DNA of 64,000 nucleotides. Source: Brevibacillus_D fluminis_A. Its GTDB lineage: Bacteria > Bacillota > Bacilli > Brevibacillales > Brevibacillaceae. The stretch covers positions 5,636,001 through 5,700,000 of the forward strand of contig NZ_CM125436.1 in the NCBI RefSeq assembly GCF_052072235.1. The letters run 5' to 3'. Shown here piece by piece: positions 25,117 to 34,118 of the stretch. The notes below the pieces were generated by a model, which was not told where the DNA came from, searched no databases, and worked only from the letters and a program-made list of their open reading frames with translations. Position 1 is the stretch's first letter, and every line of letters starts with the position of its first letter. The position numbers were made by a program, and so were the translations under genes.

Positions 25117-27201
25117 TTACAGTGCCTCCACCAAAATTTCCGCGATGTCTTTTGTTTTTACCTGGTCTTCGGCTTCCTTCATCTTGACGCCATCGCTCAT
25201 CATCGTCAGGCAATATGGGCAGGCACTGGCGATGGCTGTCGGGTTCACTTCAAGAGCCTGTTCGGTTCGCGCCACATTGACGCGCGTTCCCTCGTGCTCT
25301 TCCATCCACATCAAGCCGCCGCCTGCACCGCAGCACATGCTGTCGCAGCCGCTGCGCTTCATCTCCAAAATTTCCACACCCGGGATCGCTTCGAGAATTT
25401 CGCGCGGCTTGTCGTAAATTTCGTTGTAGCGGCCGAGATAGCACGAATCATGATAAGTGATCCGCTCTTTCACCTCTTTTGTCGGCTTCAGGCGCCCTTC
25501 CTTGACCCACTGTGCCAACAATTCAGAGTGGTGGTACACTTCTGCCTTCAGTCCGAATTCCGGATACTCGTTTTTAAACGTATTGAATGCATGCGGATCG
25601 CACGTGACGATCTTTTTCACATCATATGCTTCAAACAGGGCAACGTTTTCCTGTGCGAGCTGCTGGAACAAAAATTCATTCCCGATCCGGCGCGCCGTGT
25701 CGCCCGAGTTTTTCTCCTCATTGCCGAGAATCGCGAACTTGATGCCCGCCTCATGCATCAGCTTGATAAACGCATGCGAGATTTTCATGCTGCGGTTGTC
25801 AAACGAGCCCATCGAGCCGACCCAGAACAGGTACTCGAACTCGTCGGTATCTTTCACGGTCGGGACCTCATATTGTCCTTGCAGCCCTTCGATCCATTTC
25901 ATCCGGTCTTTCCGGTTAATCCCCCACGGATTTCCCTGGCGTTCGATATTGTTCAGCGCGCGCTGCGCTTCCTGCGGCATGCTGCCTTCCGTCATGACAA
26001 GATAGCGGCGCAGATCGATGATTTTGTCGACATGCTCATTCATAACCGGGCATTGGTCCTCGCAATTGCGGCAGGTCGTGCACGCCCACAGCTCTTGCTC
26101 GGTGATGACATCCCCGATCAGATTGACTTCATAGGCTGCGCCCTGTTTTTCCGGCGCTTCCGCTGTTGCGGCTGCCTCGGTTGCCTGGAAAGCCAGCTTG
26201 TTTGCTGCTGCATCAGGAAAAGCAAAGCTCGGCATCCACGGCGTGCGGGATGTCACTGCAGCCCCTTTTTCCGTCAGATGGTCGCGCATTTTGACGATCA
26301 GATCCATCGGCGAGAGCATTTTGCCTGTTCCCGATGCCGGACACATGCTCGTGCAGCGTCCGCACTCCACACAGGCGTACAGGTCGATCAGCTGCACTTG
26401 TGTGAAATCCTCAATTTTTCCGACACCGAACACTTCCTGCGTCTCATCCTCGAAGTTGATCGTGGAGAGCTTTCCGGGCGGGTCGAGCTTTTTGAACCAA
26501 ACATTGAACGCTGCAAAAATAACGTGTGCATGCTTGGACTGTGGAACATATACGGCGAACGCGAGCAAAACGATCAGGTGCATCCACCAGAACACGTAAA
26601 ACAATGCGGCTGCTGCCGTTTTGCCGATGCCGGCGAACGCCAGGGCAATCAGCGAGGAAATCGGTGCAAAGCCGGAAGCTGCATGGCCGAGCCAAACTTG
26701 CTCAAATGCCAGAGACAGCAAAACAGACGCCATCAAGCTGGAGAGGAAAATCAGCACCAGCCCCGATTTCAGACCGCGCTTCAAACGCTTCAGCTTCTCG
26801 ATATAGCGGCGGTAGTAAGCAAAAGCTACTGCCAGCAAGATCAGGAAGGTCGTGATCTCCTGCATCAGGCTGAAATACTTGTGAGCGCTGCCAAAAGGAA
26901 GCTCAAAACCCGTAACCAACCCTTTGATGATCAGCTCCAGTGCACCGAACTGCAGGATGATGAAGCCGTAAAACATCACGACGTGCATGACGCCGCTCTT
27001 TTTGTCCTTCAGAAGCTTCTTCTGGAACACGACGTTTTCCAGAATCAGATTCAACCTCGCGGAAAAGTCGTCCTTCACGCTGCTTTTTTTGCCAAGCTTG
27101 ATAAACAGGTACCGACTGTACACGACGTGGGCAAATAGATAGAGCCCATAAGCCAAAACCAGAAAGAACGCAATCAGATTCAATAAAGGCAAAAAATCCA
27201 C
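25117..27201 (-). CDS. fadF: Membrane Fe-S oxidoreductase FadF
   Basis: A 694-residue protein with an N-terminal membrane domain (about five hydrophobic helices in residues 1-230, resembling nitrate reductase gamma subunits), a first ferredoxin cluster CVECGRCTSMCP at 277-288, a second CTTCRNCEDQCP near 385, and two CCG-type heterodisulfide-reductase segments (HDSCYLGRYNE; SGCDSMCCGAGGG) near the C-terminus. It is the likely ETF:menaquinone electron carrier of fatty-acid oxidation. Its promoter (27328-27356) carries both the local TetR-type operator and a FadR-type palindrome. Confidence 0.9.
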   Translation of the reverse strand: MDFLPLLNLIAFFLVLAYGLYLFAHVVYSRYLFIKLGKKSSVKDDFSARLNLILENVVFQKKLLKDKKSGVMHVVMFYGFIILQFGALELIIKGLVTGFELPFGSAHKYFSLMQEITTFLILLAVAFAYYRRYIEKLKRLKRGLKSGLVLIFLSSLMASVLLSLAFEQVWLGHAASGFAPISSLIALAFAGIGKTAAAALFYVFWWMHLIVLLAFAVYVPQSKHAHVIFAAFNVWFKKLDPPGKLSTINFEDETQEVFGVGKIEDFTQVQLIDLYACVECGRCTSMCPASGTGKMLSPMDLIVKMRDHLTEKGAAVTSRTPWMPSFAFPDAAANKLAFQATEAAATAEAPEKQGAAYEVNLIGDVITEQELWACTTCRNCEDQCPVMNEHVDKIIDLRRYLVMTEGSMPQEAQRALNNIERQGNPWGINRKDRMKWIEGLQGQYEVPTVKDTDEFEYLFWVGSMGSFDNRSMKISHAFIKLMHEAGIKFAILGNEEKNSGDTARRIGNEFLFQQLAQENVALFEAYDVKKIVTCDPHAFNTFKNEYPEFGLKAEVYHHSELLAQWVKEGRLKPTKEVKERITYHDSCYLGRYNEIYDKPREILEAIPGVEILEMKRSGCDSMCCGAGGGLMWMEEHEGTRVNVARTEQALEVNPTAIASACPYCLTMMSDGVKMKEAEDQVKTKDIAEILVEAL

Positions 27202-27256
27202 GGCCTCCCACTCCCCCTGCTTTTTTTCTCTATATTATCAAAAAACTCAAAATAAA

Positions 27257-27274
27257 TGAATGACTATTCATTCA
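27257..27274. promoter_or_regulatory. FadR-type operator before fadF
   Basis: TGAATGACTATTCATTCA fits the B. subtilis FadR box WTGAATGAMTANTCATTCAW at every position, including the flanking A and A. It lies about 47 bases after the predicted transcription start, where binding would act as a roadblock. FadR itself is not in this window. Confidence 0.75.
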
Positions 27275-27302
27275 AATGATTGTGCCTTGTATAAGGTCGT
27301 AT

Positions 27303-27322
27303 CAGACTGAGCGCTCGCTCAT
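27303..27322. promoter_or_regulatory. TetR-type operator at the fadF start site
   Basis: CAGACTGAGCGCTCGCTCAT contains the inverted pair TGAGCG/CGCTCA and covers the predicted fadF transcription start near 27320. It resembles the sites before the tetR and thiolase genes. Confidence 0.5.
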
Positions 27323-27327
27323 TTACT

Positions 27328-27356
27328 ACTATACCACATGGCCCCCGATTTGTCAT
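27328..27356 (-). promoter_or_regulatory. Sigma-A-type promoter of fadF
   Basis: Minus strand ATGACA (27356-27351), 17 bases, TATAGT (27333-27328). Each hexamer differs from consensus at one base. Confidence 0.6.
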
Positions 27357-27410
27357 AGCTTAGATTTGCTTGCGAAAAATTGGCTGTGTGGCACATTTTT
27401 CTCCCAAAAG

Positions 27411-27443
27411 GAAAAACCGCCCTGCTAACTATCACAGGGCGGT
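27411..27443 (-). terminator. Terminator of kamA
   Basis: ACCGCCCTG and CAGGGCGGT form a 9-bp stem with a 10-base loop, followed on the minus strand by TTTTTCC, 22 bases after the kamA stop. Confidence 0.85.
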
Positions 27444-27464
27444 AGGCCAACTCCATTTACATGC

Positions 27465-28805
27465 TTAGGTGTTGGAAACTTCTTTGTGCTCTTTCTTTTC
27501 TTTTTGCTCCGTACGAACATCTGCCAGCGATTTTACCTTGGTCGCCTTGATGCGCTTGTTGCGTTTCAATTCGGTTGGCTCCAGGTTGTTGCCTTCATCG
27601 CGCATCAGCGCATGAATCCCGACATGAGTGCCTTTTGCTGCTTGGCAATATTCGCAGTTCTCTTCATCATGCGCATGGTAGTGCTTCGGTTCCGGGTACG
27701 AGGTGATGACACCCTCGAAGTTGCGGAGAACGGTTTTCTCGGACGATTGCGAGATGATGTAGTTTGGCATGACCGGGATTTTACCGCCGCCGTGCGGTGC
27801 ATCCACCACGAAGGTTGGCACTGCATAGCCGGACGTATGGCCGCGAAGCGCTTCGATGATTTCGATCCCTTTGCTTACAGGTGCGCGGAAGTGGCCGATT
27901 CCTTCGGACAGGTCGCATTGATAGATATAGTATGGACGCACGCGGATTTTGACCAGCTCGTGCACCAGTTTTTTCATGGTGTTCGCGCAATCGTTGATGC
28001 CAGCCAAGATAACCGCTTGGTTGCCCAATGGCACACCGGCATTCGCCAGCATTTCGCACGCGCGCTTGGATTCTTCCGTGATTTCTTTTGGATGGTTAAA
28101 GTGCGTATTGAGCCATACCGGATGGTATTTTTTCAAGATTTCGCACAGGTTTTCCGTGATGCGCTGCGGGAATACGACAGGTGCACGGGTACCGATACGG
28201 ATGATTTCCACGTGCGGGATTGCGCGCAGGTTGCTCAGGATGTATTCCAGAACGCGGTCATTGATCAAAAGTCCGTCACCGCCGGAAATCAGCACGTCGC
28301 GGATCTCAGGCGTGTTGCGGATGTAATCGATACAGGCATCCAGCTGTTTCTTAGGTACGCCCATGCCGATTTGGCCGGAGAAACGGCGGCGCGTGCAATA
28401 GCGGCAGTACATCGAGCACTGGTTGGTTACCAAAAAGAGCACGCGGTCCGGATAACGGTGAGTCAGGCCTGGAACCGGAGAATCCTCGTCTTCATGAAGC
28501 GGGTCTTCCATGTCGTATTTGGTGCGGACCATTTCCTGCGAAAGCGGTACGGACTGCATGCGAACAGGATCAGTTGGATCATCCTTATCCATCAGCAACG
28601 CGTAGTATGGTGTAATATTTAATGGGATCGTCTGGTTGGAAATACGGACGCCCTCTTCTTCTTCAGGGGTGAGATTTACTACTTTTTTCAAATCATCTAC
28701 AGTTTTAACGGTGTGTGTCAGTTGCCACATCCAGTCATTCCACTGTTCTTCGGTGACATCCTTCCACAATTCCACTTCGCGCCAATCACGCATTTTTACT
28801 GCCAT
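27465..28805 (-). CDS. kamA: Lysine 2,3-aminomutase
   Basis: Radical SAM, PLP-dependent enzyme converting L-lysine to beta-lysine. The 446-residue protein has the cluster motif CSMYCRYCTRRRF (about residues 130-142), the SAM-binding LISGGDGLLI, and the PLP lysine region DAPHGGGKIPVMPNY, plus a C-terminal zinc-site pair in CEYCQ. Of two in-frame ATGs, the one at 28805 is nine bases from GGGGAG and is preferred; the one at 28814 touches it. A -24/-12 promoter lies 64 bases upstream and the preceding gene encodes a sigma-54 activator, so expression is likely inducible, perhaps by lysine. Confidence 0.95.
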   Translation of the reverse strand: MAVKMRDWREVELWKDVTEEQWNDWMWQLTHTVKTVDDLKKVVNLTPEEEEGVRISNQTIPLNITPYYALLMDKDDPTDPVRMQSVPLSQEMVRTKYDMEDPLHEDEDSPVPGLTHRYPDRVLFLVTNQCSMYCRYCTRRRFSGQIGMGVPKKQLDACIDYIRNTPEIRDVLISGGDGLLINDRVLEYILSNLRAIPHVEIIRIGTRAPVVFPQRITENLCEILKKYHPVWLNTHFNHPKEITEESKRACEMLANAGVPLGNQAVILAGINDCANTMKKLVHELVKIRVRPYYIYQCDLSEGIGHFRAPVSKGIEIIEALRGHTSGYAVPTFVVDAPHGGGKIPVMPNYIISQSSEKTVLRNFEGVITSYPEPKHYHAHDEENCEYCQAAKGTHVGIHALMRDEGNNLEPTELKRNKRIKATKVKSLADVRTEQKEKKEHKEVSNT

Positions 28806-28868
28806 GTTTGCCATCTCCCCTCGTTCGTAGCGATGTTATTCTTTGTCGCTCTACGCCAGATAAAGAGA

Positions 28869-28884
28869 TGCAAAAGCCATGCCA
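28869..28884 (-). promoter_or_regulatory. Sigma-54 (-24/-12) promoter of kamA
   Basis: Minus strand TGGCATGGCTTTTGCA fits TGGCAYR-N4-TTGCW exactly, with the invariant GG and GC in the correct register. It is located between a sigma-54 activator gene and kamA. Confidence 0.85.
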
Positions 28885-28911
28885 ACATAATCTAAAAATT
28901 CGAAACACTGA

Positions 28912-28952
28912 TGTAATGCGATTTTTCACGATCGGTCATGTATTCGCTTACA
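28912..28952. promoter_or_regulatory. Candidate upstream activator sequence for kamA
   Basis: TGTAATGCGA (28912-28921) and TCGCTTACA (28944-28952) are near-perfect inverted half-sites about 30-70 bases upstream of the -24 element; a second dyad, CGATC/GATCG, sits in and beside it. Plausible activator binding site, not proven. Confidence 0.35.
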
Positions 28953-28989
28953 AGGATCGTGCCGGATTTCCGGCACCTTTCAACACCTT

Positions 28990-30426
28990 TCAATGACGCA
29001 GCCCGCCCAAGTTCGCCAATTTGTACTGGAGCGTCTGTCTGGGGATCCCCAATAGTTTGGCCGCTTGCAAAATGTTGCCCCCCGTTCTGCTCATCGCTTT
29101 TTCGATCAGTACGGATTCGGTTTTGCGCAGTACCTCCGGCAGCTTCCACGCCCCATCTTCTTGCAGCGGCAGCGGCAATGCAATCTGCGCCATGCCTTCT
29201 TTATGCGAGTCGAGACTTGTGCGCTCCCATAAATGGGCGGGAATGTGTTCAGCCGCTATGGTTGGGCCGTCGACCATGTTCATCGCCGCCTCAATCACAT
29301 GCTCCAGCTCCCGCACGTTGCCGGGCCAGCCATACGAATGGAACCGTTTCTGTACTGCGGTATCGATCCCTTGCACCTGCATGCCGAAACGCCGGTTGTA
29401 TTTTTCGATAAAATGGCCGACGAGCAGGTCGATATCTTCCCGACGCTCGCGCAATGGCGGCAGCTCCAGCGATACGACATTGAGCCGGTAGAACAAGTCA
29501 GCCCGCATCGCGCCTTTTTTGACTGTCTCAAGCGGCGGTTCGTTCACTGCTGCGATCACCCGGACATCCACCTGAACCGAGCGTTCGCTGCCGATTCGTC
29601 TGATATGCCCATCCTGGAGCACGCGCAACAGCTTGGCTTGCAGCTCCAGCGGCATGCTGTTCAGCTCGTCGAGAAAAAGCGTGCCGCCATTCGCCAATTC
29701 AAACAATCCCGGCCGGTCGTCCGCTCCCGTAAAGCTCCCTTTGGTTGTACCGAACAAAATGCTTTCCAAAAGGGAAGCCGGGAGCGCCGCGCAGTTTTGC
29801 GCGATAAACGGGCGTCCGCTGCGGCCAGATGCCTGGTGAATCGACTGAACGAACAGCTCTTTCCCCGTCCCTGTCTCACCGTAGACCAGCACGGGCGATG
29901 AGGTGCGAGCCGCCCGTTTTCCACGCTCGATCAGCTTGTGCATAGGCTCGCTGCCCGTAATGATGTCCTCGAAATGATAAATAAGGCCGTCCGCTTCCGA
30001 CTGTTTTGTCCGCTTCGGCTTCGCAATCTGGGCCTGCAGATCGATGAGGCGTTCGGACAACTCCCGCAGCTTGCGTATGTCTTTGGCCACCTCAACCGCG
30101 CCCACAAGCCGTTTCCCGACTCGCACTGGCAGTGTCGTATTGATCGTTTCCACGCGCACGCCGCGCCAGTTTGTGTAGGTTTGCGGCTGATTGAGGATCG
30201 GTTGGCCGTTTTCAATGACGCGCAAGAGCGTGCTCGTTTGCTGATCCAGTGAGGGAAATACATCGAGCAGGGGCTTTCCGAGAACCTCTTCCTGTGTAAG
30301 ACCATCCAGGGAGGCCGCCACATGGTTATAAAAAATCGTGATGCCGCTCGCATCTACGACATGAATCCCTTCATCGATCGTCCCCAAAATCGCTTGGAGC
30401 ATCTCCACTGTTTCCGACATCGGCAT
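28990..30426 (-). CDS. Sigma-54-dependent activator with PAS domain
   Basis: A 478-residue enhancer-binding protein of the RocR/BkdR type: N-terminal PAS domain (IDEGIHVVDASGITIFYNH), AAA+ domain with Walker A GETGTGKE (about 183-190), the sigma-54 contact loop GSFTGA (about 230-235; usual GAFTGA with Ala to Ser), Walker B GGTLFLDELN, and a C-terminal Fis-type HTH (GGNILQAAKLLGIPRQTLQY). The ATG at 30426 has AGGAGG nine bases upstream. It most likely activates kamA immediately downstream. Confidence 0.92.
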   Translation of the reverse strand: MPMSETVEMLQAILGTIDEGIHVVDASGITIFYNHVAASLDGLTQEEVLGKPLLDVFPSLDQQTSTLLRVIENGQPILNQPQTYTNWRGVRVETINTTLPVRVGKRLVGAVEVAKDIRKLRELSERLIDLQAQIAKPKRTKQSEADGLIYHFEDIITGSEPMHKLIERGKRAARTSSPVLVYGETGTGKELFVQSIHQASGRSGRPFIAQNCAALPASLLESILFGTTKGSFTGADDRPGLFELANGGTLFLDELNSMPLELQAKLLRVLQDGHIRRIGSERSVQVDVRVIAAVNEPPLETVKKGAMRADLFYRLNVVSLELPPLRERREDIDLLVGHFIEKYNRRFGMQVQGIDTAVQKRFHSYGWPGNVRELEHVIEAAMNMVDGPTIAAEHIPAHLWERTSLDSHKEGMAQIALPLPLQEDGAWKLPEVLRKTESVLIEKAMSRTGGNILQAAKLLGIPRQTLQYKLANLGGLRH

Positions 30427-30486
30427 GCTGTCATTCCTCCTCTTCCACGCTGCCAACATTTTGTCACATATGCCGAATTTCCGGCG

Positions 30487-30885
30487 CTATTGGTGTTTGT
30501 ACTTTTGGTACGCCAGATAAACGACGTAGAGAAGGTGTCCCACTCCCCATACGAGAAATCCCGCTATCGTCAACGGCTGCTCGCTCAACAGGCTGAACGG
30601 AACATACAGCAATAAAAACACGCCCAGCCAGATCGCCAAATAGCGAATCGGCGAACGTTCCGCTTTGCGTGGATAAAAGACCAGAAGTGCGACTGCAACA
30701 ACAATGGAAATCATCAGATGAATGATCAGCTCCACAATCGACGGCAGCCCGGCCAATGGAGGCACATAGCTGACATCGATCAAAACCTGGAACGCGGTTG
30801 TTGCAAACAAGGAATCACACAAGGCGAGAAAAGCGGCCAAAATCATTCCGGATGCTAAGCCATTGATCAGATAAAACATGACCAT
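30487..30885 (-). CDS. Small membrane protein, unknown function
   Basis: A 132-residue protein with four hydrophobic segments (about residues 5-27, 47-75, 85-103 and 106-125) and a basic C-terminus YQKYKHQ. It resembles conserved Bacillales membrane proteins such as YqhR, but this is a weak impression. The ATG at 30885 follows AGGAGGTG with nine bases spacing, better than the longer frame to 30936. It lies immediately after a DUF1934 gene, with its SD inside a short gap, so the two are likely cotranscribed. Confidence 0.65.
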   Translation of the reverse strand: MVMFYLINGLASGMILAAFLALCDSLFATTAFQVLIDVSYVPPLAGLPSIVELIIHLMISIVVAVALLVFYPRKAERSPIRYLAIWLGVFLLLYVPFSLLSEQPLTIAGFLVWGVGHLLYVVYLAYQKYKHQ

Positions 30886-30932
30886 CGAATGGGACACCTC
30901 CTTCATTTCTTTTTGCCTATTCCCTTTTCTTT

Positions 30933-31358
30933 TCACTTTTCATACCACGCAAATGACAGCTGAAGGTCATATTCCCCGGTCTCCTGCCCGTTCATCCACA
31001 AGCGGTACCGGATGCTGACGTTTGCGGGGCGCTCGTTTTCTTGCTTGATCCGCAAGCTTTTCGTTCCCGTCTCCATCGCAAAGCTCGTATACGGGCTTTG
31101 ATAGACGCTTTGGCTCTGCCCGCCCGCTTTGAAAACTTGCTTCATCTGTACACCGCCCTGCCGCAGCAAGGTTACGTCGTTCTCGCTGATTTTAATGACG
31201 GTTTGTACGACTACGCCTTCATCCAGCTGCTCTTTATAGGAGAAAAACCAGCCGCCTGCTTTTTTCACGCCCAAGCCGGCATATTCGTATTGCGATTTCT
31301 CTTTTTGCCCGTCGAGTTTGTGGATTGTGGTAAGTCGAATCGCTACGTTTTCTTTCAT
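30933..31358 (-). CDS. ywiB: DUF1934 family beta-barrel protein (YwiB-like)
   Basis: A 141-residue soluble protein beginning MKENVAIRLTTIHKLDGQKE, predicted all-beta, with GLGVKKAGGWFFSYKEQLDEG-type strands and C-terminal YRLWMNGQETGEYDLQLSF. It matches the DUF1934/YwiB family (a lipocalin-like fold of unknown function). In B. subtilis ywiB sits beside argS; argS is not found here, where an MFS gene lies upstream instead. Confidence 0.8.
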   Translation of the reverse strand: MKENVAIRLTTIHKLDGQKEKSQYEYAGLGVKKAGGWFFSYKEQLDEGVVVQTVIKISENDVTLLRQGGVQMKQVFKAGGQSQSVYQSPYTSFAMETGTKSLRIKQENERPANVSIRYRLWMNGQETGEYDLQLSFAWYEK

Positions 31359-31428
31359 TTTTGCTTCAGCTGCCTCACTTTTTTCGGTCTTCCTTTGATT
31401 GTAACGAAATCAACCGGTGAAAAAAAGC

Positions 31429-32700
31429 TCAGCTTTGCTCAGCAATCGCCGACAAGTCCTCTGCATGGGCAGGAATCTGCCCGGATACCTTCCGCATCGA
31501 AGCCATAATCCCAATACCCGCAACCAGCAGCAAAATGCCGAGAATGAGGTATCCTGCCGCCGCTCCGGTCAAATCCAGCATCCACGTGAACAACCCGATC
31601 AAGAGCAGCCGCATGAGCATGCCAAGCGAATTCATGAAGCTCAGCACACGCCCCATCAAATGCTTCGGCACCGCCAGCATATAGACCGATTGTCGAATCA
31701 GCCGGGTCGCAGCGTTGCTCCAGCCGACAAACGTAAAGAGGGTGATGTACGCCCAGCCGTTCGGAATGGCGACAATCAGAAAATAAATGAGCGCAAAGAA
31801 AAATACCATTCCTGTCATCGCCGCATAATCACCTAGCCTGCGCGCGATCGACATGATCAAAAATCCCGCCGCTACTGCACCGACCGCATAGGTCATGTCG
31901 CTCAAAGAGTAGACGAGCACGTCAGCTTTCAGCGTCTGGTTGACGAACACCGGCGCCAGCAGGTTGCCTGCCATGACCGAGATGAACGGAAGCTGCGCGG
32001 TGATCCCGAAGAGCAGGAAGCCTTTTCGCTCCCGGATGAATGCCCAGCTTTGCGCAAATTGCGAAAACCAGGAAACGCCTGCGTTGGACGATGCCTGTTT
32101 GGCAAGCGTAAATGTGTACGCCATCCGCGCCAATTGCAGGTAAGCGAACAAGTACGTCAGCGCATTGAAAAGCAGGACGTAATGCAGGCCCATTTTACTC
32201 AAGATGATTCCGGCAAATCCCCCCGCCAGAACGCTGGCAGTCTGGGATTCGATTTCGAGCAGACTGTTGATGTCGTTGTAATGCTTCGCCGCGAAGCCTT
32301 CCTGAACCAAAGCCGATTGGGCCGGATAATGCACCTGAAAGATCAGACCGGTCATCATATAGATGAGAATCAGCATCCATTCGCCATACGGAGCGAAAAA
32401 TCCCCAGACGCCAAGCATGATCAGCACCGTGAAGCCGACGATGTTTTCAATCAGCAAGATGTTTTTCCGTGAAAACCGATCGATCAGCGTCCCCAAATAC
32501 GGGCCGACAAAAAACATCAGCACGGCCGAAATCAGCATCGTAGAGCCTAACAGCTGGGCCGAACCCGTCGTCTCCACCAAGTACCAGGAGATTCCGATCA
32601 TGCTCATTCCCTGGCCGAAGCCGGAAAACAGATTGGCAAAAAACAGCTTGCGGAAATTGCGGTTGCCGAATACCTCTTTCACGGTAATTCCCCCATCCAA
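31429..32700 (-). CDS. MFS transporter (drug-efflux-like)
   Basis: A 423-residue permease with about 12 hydrophobic segments. The loop after TM2 reads GTLIDRFSRKN, a variant of the MFS GxLaDRxGRkr motif. The family resembles macrolide/multidrug efflux MFS proteins such as those near MefA, but substrate is unknown. The ATG at 32700 has AGGAAC eight bases upstream; a GTG six codons later has GGGGGA and is an alternative. The stop lies within a small AAAGC-TGA-GCTTT hairpin. Confidence 0.8.
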   Translation of the reverse strand: MDGGITVKEVFGNRNFRKLFFANLFSGFGQGMSMIGISWYLVETTGSAQLLGSTMLISAVLMFFVGPYLGTLIDRFSRKNILLIENIVGFTVLIMLGVWGFFAPYGEWMLILIYMMTGLIFQVHYPAQSALVQEGFAAKHYNDINSLLEIESQTASVLAGGFAGIILSKMGLHYVLLFNALTYLFAYLQLARMAYTFTLAKQASSNAGVSWFSQFAQSWAFIRERKGFLLFGITAQLPFISVMAGNLLAPVFVNQTLKADVLVYSLSDMTYAVGAVAAGFLIMSIARRLGDYAAMTGMVFFFALIYFLIVAIPNGWAYITLFTFVGWSNAATRLIRQSVYMLAVPKHLMGRVLSFMNSLGMLMRLLLIGLFTWMLDLTGAAAGYLILGILLLVAGIGIMASMRKVSGQIPAHAEDLSAIAEQS

Positions 32701-32787
32701 AAAGTTCCTGCCATTATGATAGTTGAAAAATTATACTTTGTAAATAAAAATGTTTATAAAATAGCGAGGGGTTTCCGTACATCGTCA

Positions 32788-32826
32788 AAAAAGAGAGCCC
32801 TTTTTGCTTTTTGCAGGACTCTCTCT
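32788..32826 (-). terminator. Terminator of the M20 amidohydrolase gene
   Basis: AGAGAG and CCT pair with AGG and CTCTCT around a T/A-rich loop, followed by six T on the minus strand, just after the stop at 32843. Confidence 0.75.
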
Positions 32827-32842
32827 ATCTCTAGCAATTTGT

Positions 32843-33988
32843 TCACTTCGCTGCGTGGTGCTCAAAGGTGCTGAGTACCGTTCGTGTCAAAATCTCGATG
32901 CCATCGAGCAGCGCTTCTTTTTCAAATGTCATGTGCGGATGATGCAGCCCAGGCGACAAGCCGCAGCCCAGCCCGAGCATCGTCGCCCGCAGGCCGGGGC
33001 GCTCTTTGGTGTAATAGTGGAAATCTTCCGCGCCAGGTGTCAGAATCGGCGGTTCGAGCTTTTCCGCCCCCAACGTCTCGATGATGGCCTCCGCCATGAT
33101 TTTCCGCGCTTCTTCATTCACCTCTGCCGCGTATACGCGCTCGGTGATTTCGTAAGACAAGTCTGTCTCGTATAAACGGCCCACATGTTGCAAAATGTGC
33201 TCGACTTTGGCAACCAGGGCGTCGATGATTTCATTCGTCTGCGCGCGCAAATCCAGGTGGAATTGCGCCGAGCCGGGAATGATGTTGCTGCTTTTGCTGC
33301 CCGCAGAAAGCTGGGTCATTTTGACGGAGTACGGTACAAGCGGGTTCAGGTGAATGCCTTTGAGCTGCTCGACGATCGTGGCCGCCACCTCGATGGCATT
33401 GACGCCAAGATGCGGGCGCGCGCCGTGTGCATCGGCCCCCTTGATTTGTCCGAAAATGGTGCCCGCCGCACCGTGCATGATGGCAGAGGAGGCTGTTCCG
33501 CAGGGAATTTCCTGCACCGGACGCAAATGGACCCCGTACAAGAAATCAATGTCATCCACCACTTGCTTCTTCACCATCGCTAGAGCCCCGCTCCCGCTTT
33601 CCTCTGCCGGCTGGAAGATGAGCTTGAGTCGTCCCGGCAGTTTGACACCCTCCGCCTGCAAGACCATCAGGACACCCAGCGCCATTGTCATGTGGGCATC
33701 GTGTCCGCACGAATGGTTGGCCTGAAAAACGCCGTCCACCTCTTGCCAGAGGGCATCCATATCTGCGCGTACCCCGACCGTCAGCTTCCCCGGTGTCAAA
33801 TCGCCCCATTCGGCTACCACGCCGGTCACATCGTCAAAAGTTGTGACACGACACTGATGCTTCTCCAGCAAGTCTGCGATGAAAGCGGTCGTCTTCTCCT
33901 CTTTCCAGCTCACTTCCGGATGTTGATGCAAATGCTCATAGAGGGAAAAAATAGCCGGCTTCAATTGCTCGATCGTTGTGCGCATCAT
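32843..33988 (-). CDS. M20 family amidohydrolase / peptidase
   Basis: A 381-residue di-metal hydrolase of the IAA-amino-acid hydrolase/hippurate hydrolase group. Metal ligands are seen in VGVRADMDAL, the cysteine-His segment HSCGHDAHM, the catalytic glutamate pair in QPAEESGSGA, and HGARPHLG plus TPGAEDFHYY. It should release an amino acid from an N-acyl or peptide-like conjugate. GGAGG precedes two adjacent ATGs at 33988 and 33985; either may be used. It follows speB but a terminator intervenes. Confidence 0.88.
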   Translation of the reverse strand: MMRTTIEQLKPAIFSLYEHLHQHPEVSWKEEKTTAFIADLLEKHQCRVTTFDDVTGVVAEWGDLTPGKLTVGVRADMDALWQEVDGVFQANHSCGHDAHMTMALGVLMVLQAEGVKLPGRLKLIFQPAEESGSGALAMVKKQVVDDIDFLYGVHLRPVQEIPCGTASSAIMHGAAGTIFGQIKGADAHGARPHLGVNAIEVAATIVEQLKGIHLNPLVPYSVKMTQLSAGSKSSNIIPGSAQFHLDLRAQTNEIIDALVAKVEHILQHVGRLYETDLSYEITERVYAAEVNEEARKIMAEAIIETLGAEKLEPPILTPGAEDFHYYTKERPGLRATMLGLGCGLSPGLHHPHMTFEKEALLDGIEILTRTVLSTFEHHAAK

Positions 33989-34118
33989 TCATACCTCCAT
34001 CGGTTTGTCAGTCGATAAAGCGAAGGCTACGCCAAAAAATTTGACGCAGCCCGTTATCTGCAAAGCCATTTTTGTTAGGAAACGCCGATTGTCACCGCGA
34101 CGATCAAGACGATCGCCC

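Noticed and set aside
25054..27138. A 694-codon plus-strand frame antisense to fadF, equal in length to fadF itself
   Set aside because: It mirrors fadF codon structure, has no SD, no recognisable domains and cysteine/histidine-rich random composition; typical shadow frame in G+C-biased coding DNA.
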